Of a DNA stretch of 64,000 nt, positions 23,620 through 33,586 are shown one piece after another. The notes below the pieces were generated by a model that worked only from the letters and a program-made list of their open reading frames with translations, ran no database searches and was not told the DNA's origin. Positions within the stretch are counted from its first letter, which is position 1, and the number at the start of each line of letters is the position of its first letter. Source of the DNA: Hortaea werneckii (Eukaryota; Ascomycota; Dothideomycetes; Mycosphaerellales; Teratosphaeriaceae); NCBI GenBank assembly GCA_037044905.1, contig JBAOKB010000105.1:434001-498000 (forward strand), read 5' to 3'. Made by a program: the position numbers and the translations under genes.

Positions 23620-25791
23620 ATGAGTTGGCGATTCAAGCTATGTGGTCAAAGTGGAGACGGTCCTGTCGTATTGCCCAAACGTAGACTTGATGTACGTGAT
23701 TCCGAGGACGCCATTTACCACGTGCACATCCGCTGAAATTTTACTCAGAACTTTCATGCCGACAGCTTCCGATCTCGATTCTCCATTCCACAAGACGAGA
23801 AATTGCATTTCCACTTCGAAGACGAGGACTGCAAGAAGCTTCGCCCTTTCAAGGACCTGTATGAACGATGGACCCTGGAGAAGGTCGACGGCCGTTTGAT
23901 CTTTCTGCACTCGAAGGCTCCTCTACGACTTGCATCCAGGCCAGCAGCGAACCATGCTAGCGGCCCTGAAGAACATGTGCGCACAGCCGAAGACAACGAG
24001 CTACATGTGGCTTTTGAAGATGATAAGCTGTCTCCGGCTGAAGCTGAAGCTGAGAAGAAGAGTGAGGAGCAATACGACACCTCTGGAGATGCTGAGCAGT
24101 CGCCAGTCGAAACCGGGGCTGAGGATGATAGCAATGAGGGACACATCGTCTCCGAAGACAACGAGCAGCCTGGGATCCAGTCTCAGGCTGATGAGGACAG
24201 CGATGGGCAACATGACGTTTCTGACAACACCGAGCGGACTCAGGTCGGAACGCAGACTGAGGAGAGCAGCGATGAGCAGCGTGGCGTCTCTGACGACAAT
24301 GAGCAGTTTGAGGTCGAAGTCGAAGCTGACATGAACAGCGATGCTGGCGACGAGGCTCAGGGACATCTCGCAACCCCAACTCTCGAACGGCAGAATGGTG
24401 CGAGTGAGAAGTACATGGTGCTAATACAGGGTGGCATGCACCCACACGGACTATTAACTTCCTTAGTGACCAAAACGGATCATCAGTGCAAGATCCGCTT
24501 CCGCGTCGACCAGTACGGAGACTTTGTACGAGATTGGAGCAAATTTGTTTTCCAGCCACAAGAGTTCATGATTTCTGAGACAACTCTGCTTTGCGATCTT
24601 CCAGGCATGATAAAAGAACGTCTGGCGGGGGACTTGCATGGCAAAGTCAACCAGGAAAAGAATCTGGCCAAGAGGTATCGGCGCCTATTCTTTCGCCTCA
24701 GTGTCACTGTTGATGCGAACGGACGAGTCGAAATCGATCTCCACGATCCAAAGTATGGCTTAAGGTTTCGCACCATTCAGGATTTGCTGCTCGTCCCTGG
24801 CGTGAAAGGCAGTCAGCTAGAAGTCATCGTCCGGGCTGGGTCAAAGTCAGTCGAGCAACCAGCTGGTTCATCGGAGCGACGGGCAAGCAGGACAGAATTG
24901 GAGAAGATTGAGGCGGCCAATATGATCCAGGCTATACCACTGGATGAGAAAGTCAAGTCTTCGGTTTTCCGTCGTATTGGCGACTACGAGACCGTAAACT
25001 CAAACTCAGGCAATCATCCGTACGCTCGTCCTCTCATCGCTGAGATTGAGAACGACAAGATCGAACTTCGCAAGGGTGACGCTTCAATCTTCGGCGATGA
25101 GTTGGTTGGCGACGTTCGTGGTGGAGCGAATGCATCCACGGGCATGAAAGCCCTCAAAGACTACGAACTGGCTCCCCAGTACATCGTCAAGGCCCCAGAT
25201 TTTCTGAACAAGGCTAATCTTTTCGCACTCATCCGTGACGCTGGTCCACCAAAGCATAGCCTTGAGAAATTGCCGATCCTCCCTGCTCTCAGCTTTAATC
25301 TGTTTCCAGAAGACACCTTCGATACAACCACAGAAAAGAGTTCGCGCAGTCAAGGCTCGGGTGATACCCAGCAGTCATCAGACTCCATGACAGCTGTCGT
25401 CCGCTTCGTCAACCACCTCACATGCGACAAGGGCCGCGAGCTGGTTTTCGACAACAACACTGAGCTTATATTTGAGGAATCCGATACCTGCGCTGTGGCT
25501 GAGAAGGCTGTCATCGACGGTATCGAGGAGTTCCAAGACAGGAGCACTGGTTGGGACGCATTTAAACCAGACTCGACGATTTCTTGCTATCTAGAGCTGT
25601 TCGTTCGACCCCAACCTCCTGCGCCGCAGAAGCTTTTCCGCATCCCGACGACGGGTCAACGCAGTGATGGCAAGATGATTGGGTTTCTTAGTCCTCAGGA
25701 AGTCGACAAAGACAATAGAACAGTCTATATGGAGGCGCACGTCTGGCCAAAGGAACGCTTGCTGCCTGACAAGCCTGCGGCAGAGAGTTGA
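23620..25791 (+). CDS. Uncharacterised protein, tandem paralogue 1, acidic repeats
   Basis: Two exons, 23620-23691 and 23749-25791, split by a 57-nt intron (GTACGT...CTCAG), give about 704 residues. The ATG at 23620 yields MSWRFKLCGQSG. I do not recognise the family. The N-terminal about 85 residues resemble those of the next gene: FKLCG near the start, then HFHFEDEDCKKLRPFKDL and VDGRLIFLHS. A highly acidic segment follows (about 115-235) with at least four imperfect ~24-residue repeats. The middle contains a second folded-looking block with KIRFRVDQYGDFVRDW, and the C-terminal half is mixed-charge. There is no signal peptide or membrane helix. The predicted beta-rich N-terminal unit could be ubiquitin-like, but that is a guess. 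The gene follows PGAP4 and precedes its paralogue by 163 bp. Confidence 0.7.
23692..23748 (+). other. Intron of tandem paralogue 1 (57 nt)
   Basis: The GTACGT donor and TACTCAG acceptor join codon-boundary exons. Splicing restores the conserved FKLCG-to-LHFHFEDEDC segment shared with the downstream paralogue. Confidence 0.8.
24010..24345 (+). repeat. Degenerate ~72-bp coding repeat (acidic ~24-residue units)
   Basis: Within tandem paralogue 1, successive units share an order of SD/SGD-N/A-E, a Gln/Thr/Val stretch, then an acidic D/E-S-D/N end. Examples are VSEDNEQPG, VSDNTERTQ and VSDDNEQFE. Unit spacing is about 72 nt. The repeats have diverged, so they are old or under weak constraint. Confidence 0.7.
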
Positions 25792-25954
25792 AAGCTGGTA
25801 TGATTGCGAAGCGGTCTTTGTGTACGTCTAAGACATGTTTGTCCGTTTCGCCTACGGCAAAGATTTCTCCTGAGACGTGGGAGTATTTAGTCGAGCATAA
25901 CCCTCATCTCCGTAGTCAATCTACATCATACTACTCAATTCAGACCTCCCCATC

Positions 25955-27049
25955 ATGGCAGCAAATGCCACAGATTCAGCAGGTCAGACAGAACCCAAAC
26001 GTCTGATCTTCAAACTATGCGGCTCAATCGAGCGCCTCGTTATCGATGACCCGCAAGAATGGCTCGGCGAATTCGCCGCCGCCAACAATGAACGTGAGGA
26101 TCGCATCGCCCGTCGTCTAGCTCTATGTCCCGAGACGCACTCCCTCAGATTCCACCTGGCAGGGGAAGACTGCGACGACACCAGACCTTTCGATGACCTG
26201 GACGAAGCCTTCAAGTTGGGAGATTTCCTCGATCGGGTTATTTTCTTGCACACTGCGCAAAGGGTGAGGCCGGTTTCTCGTGGCAATGGACAGCTGGAGG
26301 CGATTGTGGCGGATTATGCGGGGGAGCAGGCGGTCGATCGCACGACGCAGGGCTCTAAGGCGACGACAAAGCGCGGGCATGATCGGCCAGATGGGCGTTC
26401 AGGAAACAAGTCTCCCTCTTCCAAGCCTGTCGATCATGGTCATACGTCTACGCGATCTCATGGGATAGCCGAAAACCAAAACCCTTCAAATGCACAAGGT
26501 CAGACACTCGCCGATTCGCAGAAGCCTGTCAAACACAAGCCTGCTCCAGTAACGGGTGGCAAGGCTCCGAGAACGGCACATCCAGACAGAACCCACCAAG
26601 AATCACATTCTACCCGCGCCAAGCCCTTCAAATCTGAGAATAAAACGCGAGAGGCGAAGATCCAGAAGACCCAAGATGCGCTGAAGGAGGCAGGAGAAGC
26701 ACGACATGCGTCAAGGAAACAGCCGAGAAAGGATCCTGACGGTGCCAAGCTGGAGAAGGATACGACGCTGGACCGGAAGAATCCAGTTTCTGAGGGCAAG
26801 AAGAGTGGCAAAGAACGACAGAATGTCTCAGCAACTGAGAAGGGCAAGAAGCCAATGCGAGAGCAAGGGAGGGTTGGTGTGGCTCCCCAGACTACGACAA
26901 CTCCGAGATTGAAGAAGCGCAAGGAGGAAAAGGTTACTTCTGATTCGGACTACGTGGATGATGGGGAGTCTGGAGGCCAATCGCCGAAGAAGAAACCCAA
27001 GCTCAACAAGCGATCAGTGAAGGACAAGGCGGCGAAGAAGCCCAAATAG
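25955..27049 (+). CDS. Uncharacterised protein, tandem paralogue 2, basic nuclear-type tail
   Basis: Intact single-exon ORF of 364 residues from ATG 25955. The first ~105 residues match the N-terminus of the preceding gene: IFKLCGSIERLV, LRFHLAGEDCDDTRPFDDL, LDRVIFLHT. The rest differs and is a Lys/Arg/Pro/Ser-rich disordered region. It ends in clusters such as LKKRKEEK and PKKKPKLNKR, which look like nuclear localisation signals. The pair shares an N-terminal domain but has opposite C-terminal charge: the upstream paralogue is strongly acidic, this one strongly basic. A physical interaction or antagonism is conceivable but purely inferred. I do not recognise the domain. Confidence 0.7.
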   Translation: MAANATDSAGQTEPKRLIFKLCGSIERLVIDDPQEWLGEFAAANNEREDRIARRLALCPETHSLRFHLAGEDCDDTRPFDDLDEAFKLGDFLDRVIFLHTAQRVRPVSRGNGQLEAIVADYAGEQAVDRTTQGSKATTKRGHDRPDGRSGNKSPSSKPVDHGHTSTRSHGIAENQNPSNAQGQTLADSQKPVKHKPAPVTGGKAPRTAHPDRTHQESHSTRAKPFKSENKTREAKIQKTQDALKEAGEARHASRKQPRKDPDGAKLEKDTTLDRKNPVSEGKKSGKERQNVSATEKGKKPMREQGRVGVAPQTTTTPRLKKRKEEKVTSDSDYVDDGESGGQSPKKKPKLNKRSVKDKAAKKPK

Positions 27050-27416
27050 ATCACCTGACCAGTGCAGCTGTGGAGCGAGAGTAACTGTTGGTTATAGATT
27101 ATAGATTCCATTGACAATCTTTCATGTGCTTAAACTAGTTTTGGACTGTGTGACAGCTTTGGTGAATGATCGGATCCAGATGAAGAGTTTTCCACAGATT
27201 AGTTGATTTGCATGTGATCGCGGCAACAAAGGCCTTGCCACCTGAACCCTTTCACCTTCACCTTTCACTCCGCTAGCCTTCCACTCCAAACCAGAGCTCA
27301 AAATTTCTCCAACAATCCAAAACGAGTCACAACCACGGCATCGTCAACTTACTTTTGCAGACCCCTGCACTGCAGCCTGAAGCTTTCGCTCTGCACCATC
27401 CACTCGTCCGTCAACC
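27050..27416. other. Intergenic region
   Basis: 3' flank of tandem paralogue 2 and promoter/5' UTR of the Myb/SANT-like gene, with a C/A-rich leader near 27230-27410. No gene is seen. Confidence 0.45.
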
Positions 27417-28317
27417 ATGAACACCAACAACATCTTCGCCGATCCCATGGACGTCTCCGAAGGCGAGCATGACATCCCCGTCACGCCCAACACTGCCACG
27501 TCGAAGAAGCGCATGAGGAAGACGAACAAGGAGATCACCGACGACAACGAAGGCGACTTCGAAGACAACAACAACAACAACGACGACTCCGCGGAAGACG
27601 CTACACCCAAGAAGAAGGCCAAATCCACCCCGAAGACCCCCGGCTCCAGGGGGAACAAATCCAGCACTTCCAAGAAGGTACGTCACCGGAACCCAGCAAC
27701 CTCTAGCCCATCTTCTTTTCCCCTTCCTTTCCCACAACTAACCCCCGCCACCCAAAAAAGAAAAAACCCACCAAACCCAGCACGCCCGGGAAAGCGATCC
27801 CACGCTCCTACGACGAATGCGGGCCCGCGGACCGCCAACTGCTGGACATGCGGGACAGCGGCAGCAGCTGGCCGGAGATCCGGACAGCGTGGGAGGCGTT
27901 GACGGGGGAGAAGACGGGGTCCTCGACGCTGCCGAACCGGTATGTGCGGCTGAAGAGCAATTTCACGGTCGTGCAGGAAGAAGATCTACCGCGGTTGTTG
28001 GAGGCGAAGCGGAGTGTGGAGGAGGCGTTTGAGAAGGGGAAGTGGGGGATGGTGGCTGAGGCGGTGGAGAAGATGGGGGGGACGAGGTATAGGGTAAGTT
28101 GGCGTTGTTGAGGGCTTATTCTTCTTTGCCTGTTTTTACGACTGAATTCTTGGATGAGATGGGGGTGATTGCGGTTTGTGAAGCTGACATGGTTTGTGTG
28201 TTTTAGGGCGATGCGCTCCAGAAGCAGTACAAGAAGATGATGCTGGGCCAGGGTGTCATGCCGCCGTCGAATGTGAGGGATAAGGATTTCGAGGCCGAGC
28301 TTGATGAAGAGGAGTAG
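27417..28317 (+). CDS. Small Myb/SANT-like nuclear protein, three exons
   Basis: Exons 27417-27677, 27761-28093 and 28207-28317 (introns GTACGT...AAAAAG and GTAAGT...TTTTAG) keep one frame and give 234 residues. The N-terminal ~90 residues are disordered, with acidic Asn-rich and Lys-rich stretches (KKKAKSTPKTP). The core about 100-200 has a Myb/SANT-like helical pattern: SYDECGPADRQLLDMRDSG, then SWPEIRTAWEALTG with spaced tryptophans, then LPNRYVRLKSNF. A second helical pair ends in KQYKKMML. The tail is acidic (ELDEEE). Such small fungal Myb-like proteins are presumed chromatin or DNA-binding factors; no target is known. Splice choice is supported by the continuous frame across all three exons. 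Confidence 0.7.
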
Positions 28318-29351
28318 GGAAGGGCTTGTTCTTTCGACAGCAGATTGACTATACGGTATGGAAATTGGCGGAGGAGCTGCAGCGGCACATATCATGCGAG
28401 TGCTGCTCGGACATGCGCAAGCTCAACTTGCAAGGCGTTACTTTGGGTGGCAGACGGCAGATAGTCATAATTATGTGGTTCTTAGCTGGCGTTATCGGTT
28501 CTACAAGACGTACCTGGTTCCGCAGCACTGATCAGAATGCTTTATACGGGCCCAGTGATCCCACACAAGAGGACCGAAGGCCGCTTGCAGGACGCAGCAT
28601 GTGCGTAAGAGCATGCGTGCCATCCCTAATTGGGAAGGCGGGCCCCACTTGCTTCAAGAGTAGAGAGGTCGTTCGCGTTTGTGATGCCGTTTGCATATGC
28701 TGTCATTGGCACCACAGCACCATTGCATCTTCAAAACAACATATCTCGGCTTTCGACACTGATCGATATCGAACCTTTCTCGCCGTCCTCCACATTAGCC
28801 TTCGTCCACGTTCAGGACGTCAAACAGCACGCGGTAAGTACTATGTGTGGAGCTTTCAGCGTTGCAGCGAGCAGCATCGAGCAGCAATATCGGACCTGAA
28901 GCCATTGCAACTTCTAGACGGAGCAGCTGCAACTCACCCAGGTTTGCGTTCTCCATGAGGAACCGACCCTTGAGCGCGGCCTAAGAGGCTCTTTCAAACG
29001 ATCCGAGAAGCTTGCGTTTTTGCGATGGAAGTGGAGGTTCAGAACGATGCATCGACAGATAGCTTCACTCACTTATGTGCGTCCGTGAAGACGGGAGTTG
29101 GAGGCTTCATGGTCGGGTGAGCGCGGGTTGCAACAGCACGCAAAGATGCGGACTTACAGGTTTCATTCACAGCGAGCAGCAGAGGAGGGTATTGGGTTCC
29201 TCAGAACTCTCCAGCGTGCTCTCATTGCTGGGGTAACCAATGCAGAGGGAGTTTACCGGAGTGCAAATGGACTGACGTCTCCATCCAGAACTAGACTGTC
29301 GTGAGTCCATCAACCGCTGCCTCCAAGACCTTTCAGACAGACCACTTCAGT
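28318..29351. other. Intergenic region without a supported gene
   Basis: ORFs here (for example 28326-28958 plus) show no recognisable motif. A possible short 5'-UTR intron (GTGAGT at 29301, TTTCAG near 29336) would be only about 36 nt, so I do not annotate it. Confidence 0.4.
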
Positions 29352-29948
29352 ATGCCTTCCTTCCGCGAATGGTTGAATCGACCCAAGGTCCACGTAGACT
29401 GGCCTAGTTACGGCATCTGCCTTTACTGGATGCTCGGCGGACAGGACCGTTGTTACGCGCTGCAAGATCAGGGACACTGTAAGTTCGTACACCCACCCTT
29501 GGAGAGACTGTCAGAGCTATGGACCGATCACGACGCACGGCTCGAGTACGCCACCAAGAACCCGGCGGATCCTTACTGGCGGCCGGTAATGCGTATGGAC
29601 AGGCGGGACGGCGATGGTTGGGCAGATGGGCATGAAGATGGTGGTGGTTATGGATATGAACGAGCACCGCCGCCTGCTGGACATCATGTCGCCGAGCCTG
29701 AGCGCACACCTCCTGCGCGAACCCATATCAGTTTAGGGCGCTTGAATTCAGCATCTCACCGGCGCAACGAGTTGCAGGCGGATCAGCGGCGATTGCCTAG
29801 GAGTCGTGATTTAGATGAGCTCATGCGTCCGAACATGACATCTATGGACGCGCCGCCTTCTCCAAAGCCAAGCGACATATGTCCCAGAGGCCCCCGGTGC
29901 CATCACGGAGGCTTTGGGGAAAGCAAACACGCTGCTGAACAGAGGTGA
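29352..29948 (+). CDS. CCCH-like zinc-finger ORF ending at a TGA in frame with the Ctk2 cyclin
   Basis: ATG 29352 gives 198 residues up to TGA 29946-29948. Residues about 22-46 contain a Cys/His array (CLYWMLGGQDRC, then C-KFV-H) resembling a variant CCCH finger (C-x10-C-x8-C-x3-H). A second CPRGPRCHHG cluster lies close to the stop. The middle is Arg/Asp/Gly-rich and disordered. The reading frame stays open after the TGA and runs directly into the cyclin ORF, so this may be a separate small gene, or the N-terminal part of a longer cyclin protein broken by a stop, or a readthrough unit. No intron of realistic size removes the TGA while keeping frame. Function unknown; RNA binding is possible if the finger is real. 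Confidence 0.5.
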   Translation: MPSFREWLNRPKVHVDWPSYGICLYWMLGGQDRCYALQDQGHCKFVHPPLERLSELWTDHDARLEYATKNPADPYWRPVMRMDRRDGDGWADGHEDGGGYGYERAPPPAGHHVAEPERTPPARTHISLGRLNSASHRRNELQADQRRLPRSRDLDELMRPNMTSMDAPPSPKPSDICPRGPRCHHGGFGESKHAAEQR

Positions 29949-30083
29949 CGAGGATGTGCCAACCGCAGCCGCTCGGACAGTGTGGAACGCAACGAGGATA
30001 CGCGTGACAAGGTGTCAACGGATCCATCGAATAATCAACACCAGCCTGGACAGGTAAACAAGGGTGCAGCAAAGCAGAAGCAT

Positions 30084-32072
30084 ATGGGACGTTTGAACGC
30101 AGGTGAAGTTCAGCGTCCCAGTCTCCCCAAAGAGGAAAGCCAGGCGAGTGTCATGCCTGAGGCTGCCAGCCAGCCCATAGCGGCAACCGACGTCGCGCGC
30201 AATGCGATGCCTCCACCTCCACCTCCACCGCGCCTGCCACTTGCCGGCAAAGCTACACCCTATAACAAAAGGTCGCCGCCTCCTCTCCCTCCGCCTCCGG
30301 ATCGCAACGCCAAGGCAGGCGCCACGGGTCCATCAGCGATGGCAGGGACTAAGCGCCTCTCCAACGGTGATCCCAAGCCTGCCTCTGCGCCTGCCATCGG
30401 GCCTCACCCGTCGACGATCCGGGTGGCGGCTCCCTACACCACCCAGGCGAGCATCGAGAAGTGTCTGTATCCCGCAGCCGTCGACCACCACGACCGGAGT
30501 CTGGCCGAAGCCAAGGAGGACGCCTACCGATTGCAGGGTGTCACGTGGATCGACAGCGTCCGTCGCTCGTTGCAGCTGCCGATCAAGACTTTCACCACTG
30601 CCTGCTGTCTCTACCATAAGTTCCGCCTCCGTCATCCAGGCGCGGATTATGCCTTTGCGGATGCTGCCGCAGCGAGTCTCTTGGCCAGCTGTAAGATCGA
30701 GGATACGCTGAAGAAGAGTCGCGATATCCTGGCGGCAGCATACAATCTCAAGCTTTCGGCGCATGATGCCCTGGGTCCCGATGATGTGGTTTTTGAGGCG
30801 CCTAGCCGGGTGGTTATTGGGATCGAGCGGTTGATATTGGAATCGGGCGGGTTCGACTTCAGGAGTGTGAGGAAGCATGAGGTCCTTATCAAGATTGCCA
30901 AGGCGGAGCTGAAGGGGTTCGAGACTGGATCGAACGATGTCAAGAAGGTTGCGGATGTGGGTTTCACTGTACTCACGGATCTGCACCGAACATTTGCGCC
31001 TATGAAGCATACTACGAGTACTCAGGCGGCTGCCTGTCTGGAGATGGCTGCGCATCTGGAGGCAGCCAAGTCACCAAGCGTGACAGCGATTCGGGATCAC
31101 TTGCAGAATCACCTCGACTACAAGAAATGGGAGACGACTCGTGAGAACGTGATGGAGACTCTTCTCGACTTGCTGGACTTGTACACCCATCACACAACCT
31201 CCACCATCCTTGGCACGAAGTACAGTCTTGACGATCTTTTACGCATTCGCCTTGCACTCAACAAAGAATGCTCGGAGAACGCCATTCCTCGTCATCAAAG
31301 TGTGCCCGAGTCTGCGGCGGCACATCCAAGCGTCAACGGCGCAACGCTCCAAGTCGCCAATGGCCATCCAACCCCAGTTTCACCCCCTGACCCCGACGCC
31401 CAAGTGATAGGCCAACCCATCGTGACCGGCGTACCCCCAGTCCCAGAAGGCGGCGGCACCTTACGATTCGTCCTAAACCCCAAACTAGCCGCCGAAGAAA
31501 AAAGCGAAGTCCAAAAATTCTTCACCGAAGAATGGGAGGAATACGAAGAGGAGCTGGAGATCCCCCTCCCCAAACCCCCCAAACCAGCCGGACCCACCCG
31601 CTCCATGTCTCGCGAAAGGGACACCCGTCCCCCACCACCCTCCTCAATCTCTTCCCGCGGTCCCTCCCGCGACCACTCCCGCGACCGCGCCCCATTCCCA
31701 CCCCGACGTCCTCCCCCCTCCGGACCTCCTCCGCCCGCCCGAGTCCTTGACTCCCGACGCTCCCGAGACGATCTCCGCGACCGCGAGAGAGACTACGATC
31801 GTCGGTCCGACTACGACCGATTCAGCGACGTCGACGACCGCGACCGCGACCGCGACCGCGGGTTTCCCCCTCCTCCCCATCGCGGCTTCGATAGTAGACG
31901 CTCACGCGACGACTTCCGGGACCGCGAGCGCGATCGTGCGCGGGATCGGGACAGGGATAGGGATAGGGATTACAGGCGGGATAGTAGGCGGTATGATGAT
32001 CGGAGGTACGATGACAGGTATGAGAGGAGGGACAGGCGGGATGAGGAGTATTACCGGCGGTCGAGACGTTGA
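30084..32072 (+). CDS. CTK2: Ctk2-type cyclin (CTDK-I beta subunit) with Arg/Asp/Ser-rich tail
   Basis: From ATG 30084 the protein has 662 residues; the same frame is open back to 29949. A Pro-rich N-terminus (poly-Pro near 40-75) precedes two cyclin folds at about 110-350. Motifs include GVTWIDSVRRSLQLP, FRLRHPG, ASCKIEDTLKKSRDIL, AAYNLKL and GIERLILESGGFDFR. This is the pattern of fungal Ctk2, the cyclin partner of the Ctk1 kinase that phosphorylates Ser2 of the RNA polymerase II CTD. After an acidic EEWEEYEEELEIP patch comes an unusually long RD/RS tail (about 560-662, many RDRDRD and SRRSRDD units), more like cyclin L/K proteins, which could tether it to splicing factors. The start is uncertain because no stop separates 29949 from 30084. 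The 3' half is intact. Confidence 0.85.
   Translation: MGRLNAGEVQRPSLPKEESQASVMPEAASQPIAATDVARNAMPPPPPPPRLPLAGKATPYNKRSPPPLPPPPDRNAKAGATGPSAMAGTKRLSNGDPKPASAPAIGPHPSTIRVAAPYTTQASIEKCLYPAAVDHHDRSLAEAKEDAYRLQGVTWIDSVRRSLQLPIKTFTTACCLYHKFRLRHPGADYAFADAAAASLLASCKIEDTLKKSRDILAAAYNLKLSAHDALGPDDVVFEAPSRVVIGIERLILESGGFDFRSVRKHEVLIKIAKAELKGFETGSNDVKKVADVGFTVLTDLHRTFAPMKHTTSTQAAACLEMAAHLEAAKSPSVTAIRDHLQNHLDYKKWETTRENVMETLLDLLDLYTHHTTSTILGTKYSLDDLLRIRLALNKECSENAIPRHQSVPESAAAHPSVNGATLQVANGHPTPVSPPDPDAQVIGQPIVTGVPPVPEGGGTLRFVLNPKLAAEEKSEVQKFFTEEWEEYEEELEIPLPKPPKPAGPTRSMSRERDTRPPPPSSISSRGPSRDHSRDRAPFPPRRPPPSGPPPPARVLDSRRSRDDLRDRERDYDRRSDYDRFSDVDDRDRDRDRGFPPPPHRGFDSRRSRDDFRDRERDRARDRDRDRDRDYRRDSRRYDDRRYDDRYERRDRRDEEYYRRSRR
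31740..32070 (+). repeat. Low-complexity Arg/Asp/Ser coding repeat of the cyclin tail
   Basis: Short tandem units such as CGCGAC (near 31838-31860) and GGGATA (near 31945-31970) encode RD/DR dipeptides alternating with SRRSRDD segments. This is a typical RS/RD domain. Confidence 0.7.
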
Positions 32073-32658
32073 GGGGGGGCTGCTCTCTTGGTCGACACGC
32101 CACGTGCTTTGAAGTGGGTCGCGTTATGTGATTGTATGAGTAGATCAATGCTGGAGGATGATACCCGGGGTTTTTATTAGTGTTGCTTCAAAAGACAGAC
32201 ATGCTTTCTCTACGAAAGGTTCACGCAGATGTTAATCCTCCATCAGCTTATCCTGGCTTTCTTTATATTAAACGGCAGGACTATGAGCTTTCGGCGGCGT
32301 CCGAATCCTTCCCCCTTTTGCTTCGTCTTTGTCGTGTTCACGCTTTGCCTCGAGCAATCTATCCATCACTGCTGTCAAAGATAGCCAGTCATGCGATACA
32401 GAAGCGGATAGTCGGCATGCAGGATATGACGACTCGGAAAAGTCGGCATTCGGCGCCTGCAGCAGATCCGTTCTGTGACGTTACAAGTGAATGAAGTGCC
32501 TCGACGACTTCTTCGAGGTGTTGTGGAGACGAAGCTCACCTTTCCCTTTCCACTGTTGCTTCGAGCAACGTCTTCTCTGGAGCACTTGTGCTAAATTGAG
32601 CGAACTGGCACCGTATTGGAATCGATGTCGCTGGAAGTCACAGTACCGACCTACTACA
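32073..32658. other. Intergenic region
   Basis: 3' flank of the cyclin gene and upstream region of the NmrA-like gene. An open frame upstream of 32659 lacks NmrA features and is not included in that gene. Confidence 0.4.
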
Positions 32659-33586
32659 ATGGACGGAGATAAAGAGCTCTTGCTCATCACAGCAGCAAGT
32701 GGCAAGCAATCTAGCCATCTCATCCCACACATTCTCAAGCAATGGAAACGCATCCGCCTCCAGGTAGCTTCGTCGTCTTCCAAAGACCGTCTGCAAAAGC
32801 AATACGCCGAACATGAAAACGTCGAAGTCGTCCAAGCGGACATGGCCTCTCAGACTGATTGCCACCGCATGATGGCCGGAGTGACGACTTGCTTCCTCAT
32901 CACGCCCGGATTCCACCCCAACGAAACCAGCTGCGGCATCAACATGATCGAGGCCGCACTCGCCCAACCATCCAGCCGCCAACTCAAACATCTCCTCTAC
33001 TCCAGCGTCCTGCATCCCCACCTCCGCAAACTCCTCAACCACGACGCCAAACGCTACGTAGAAGAGTCCCTCATCGAGTCCGGCCTGCCATACACCATCG
33101 TGCAACCGACAACCATGATGGAGAACCTCCCCCTCCTGAAACTCCTCCAGCAGGACTCACCTTCTTTACTCCGCCCTCTGGAATCCCGACACCCGATTCT
33201 CCTTCGTCTCCTGCCGCGACATCGGCGAAGCCTGCGCTGACATCCTTCGCTCGCGCGATCGGCATCTATTCGCTACATACCAGCTCGTCAGTACTTCCGC
33301 CCCGCTCTCCTACCGCGAGGCGCTGCAGATTGTCTCTGCGCACCTGGGGAGAGAAGTCCGAATTGAACAGGTTCCCATCGAGCAAGGCGTGAGGCGGTTT
33401 AATCAGATGCGAATCCATGGGGAGCAAAGGGAAGTGGCGTTCAATTCTTCTCAGGGACCGGCGAGGATGTTCATGTATTATAATGAGAAGGGACTCATAG
33501 GGAATTCGAATGTGTTGGGGTGGTTGTTGGGGAGGCGGCCTTTGGAGTATGAGGAGTGGGTGAGGCTTTGTGTTCGAGGGGGGTGA
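32659..33586 (+). CDS. NmrA-like/SDR-type NAD(P)-binding protein, one frameshift
   Basis: ATG 32659 starts a Rossmann-type protein of about 308 residues. Features are beta1 LLLITAASG, a VVQADMA segment (beta3), a TTCFLITPGF stretch, the LLYSSVLHP segment and YVEESLIESGLPYTIVQP followed by TMMENL, all typical of NmrA-like atypical SDRs (NAD(P) sensors or quinone/isoflavone-type reductases). After LLKLLQQDSP the frame runs to a stop at 33238. The family continuation (ALWNPDTRFSFVSCRDIGEACADI ... EYEEWVRLCVRGG) is open in another frame, as if one extra base lay at about 33151-33170. The glycine motif is atypical (ITAASGKQSS instead of GxxGxxG), so cofactor use is uncertain. It may be a functional gene with a consensus error or a decaying one. 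Confidence 0.75.

Noticed and set aside
29301..29336. A 36-nt 5'-UTR intron before the CCCH-like ORF
   Set aside because: The donor and acceptor look acceptable but the length is below what fungal spliceosomes normally use, and no coding frame requires it.
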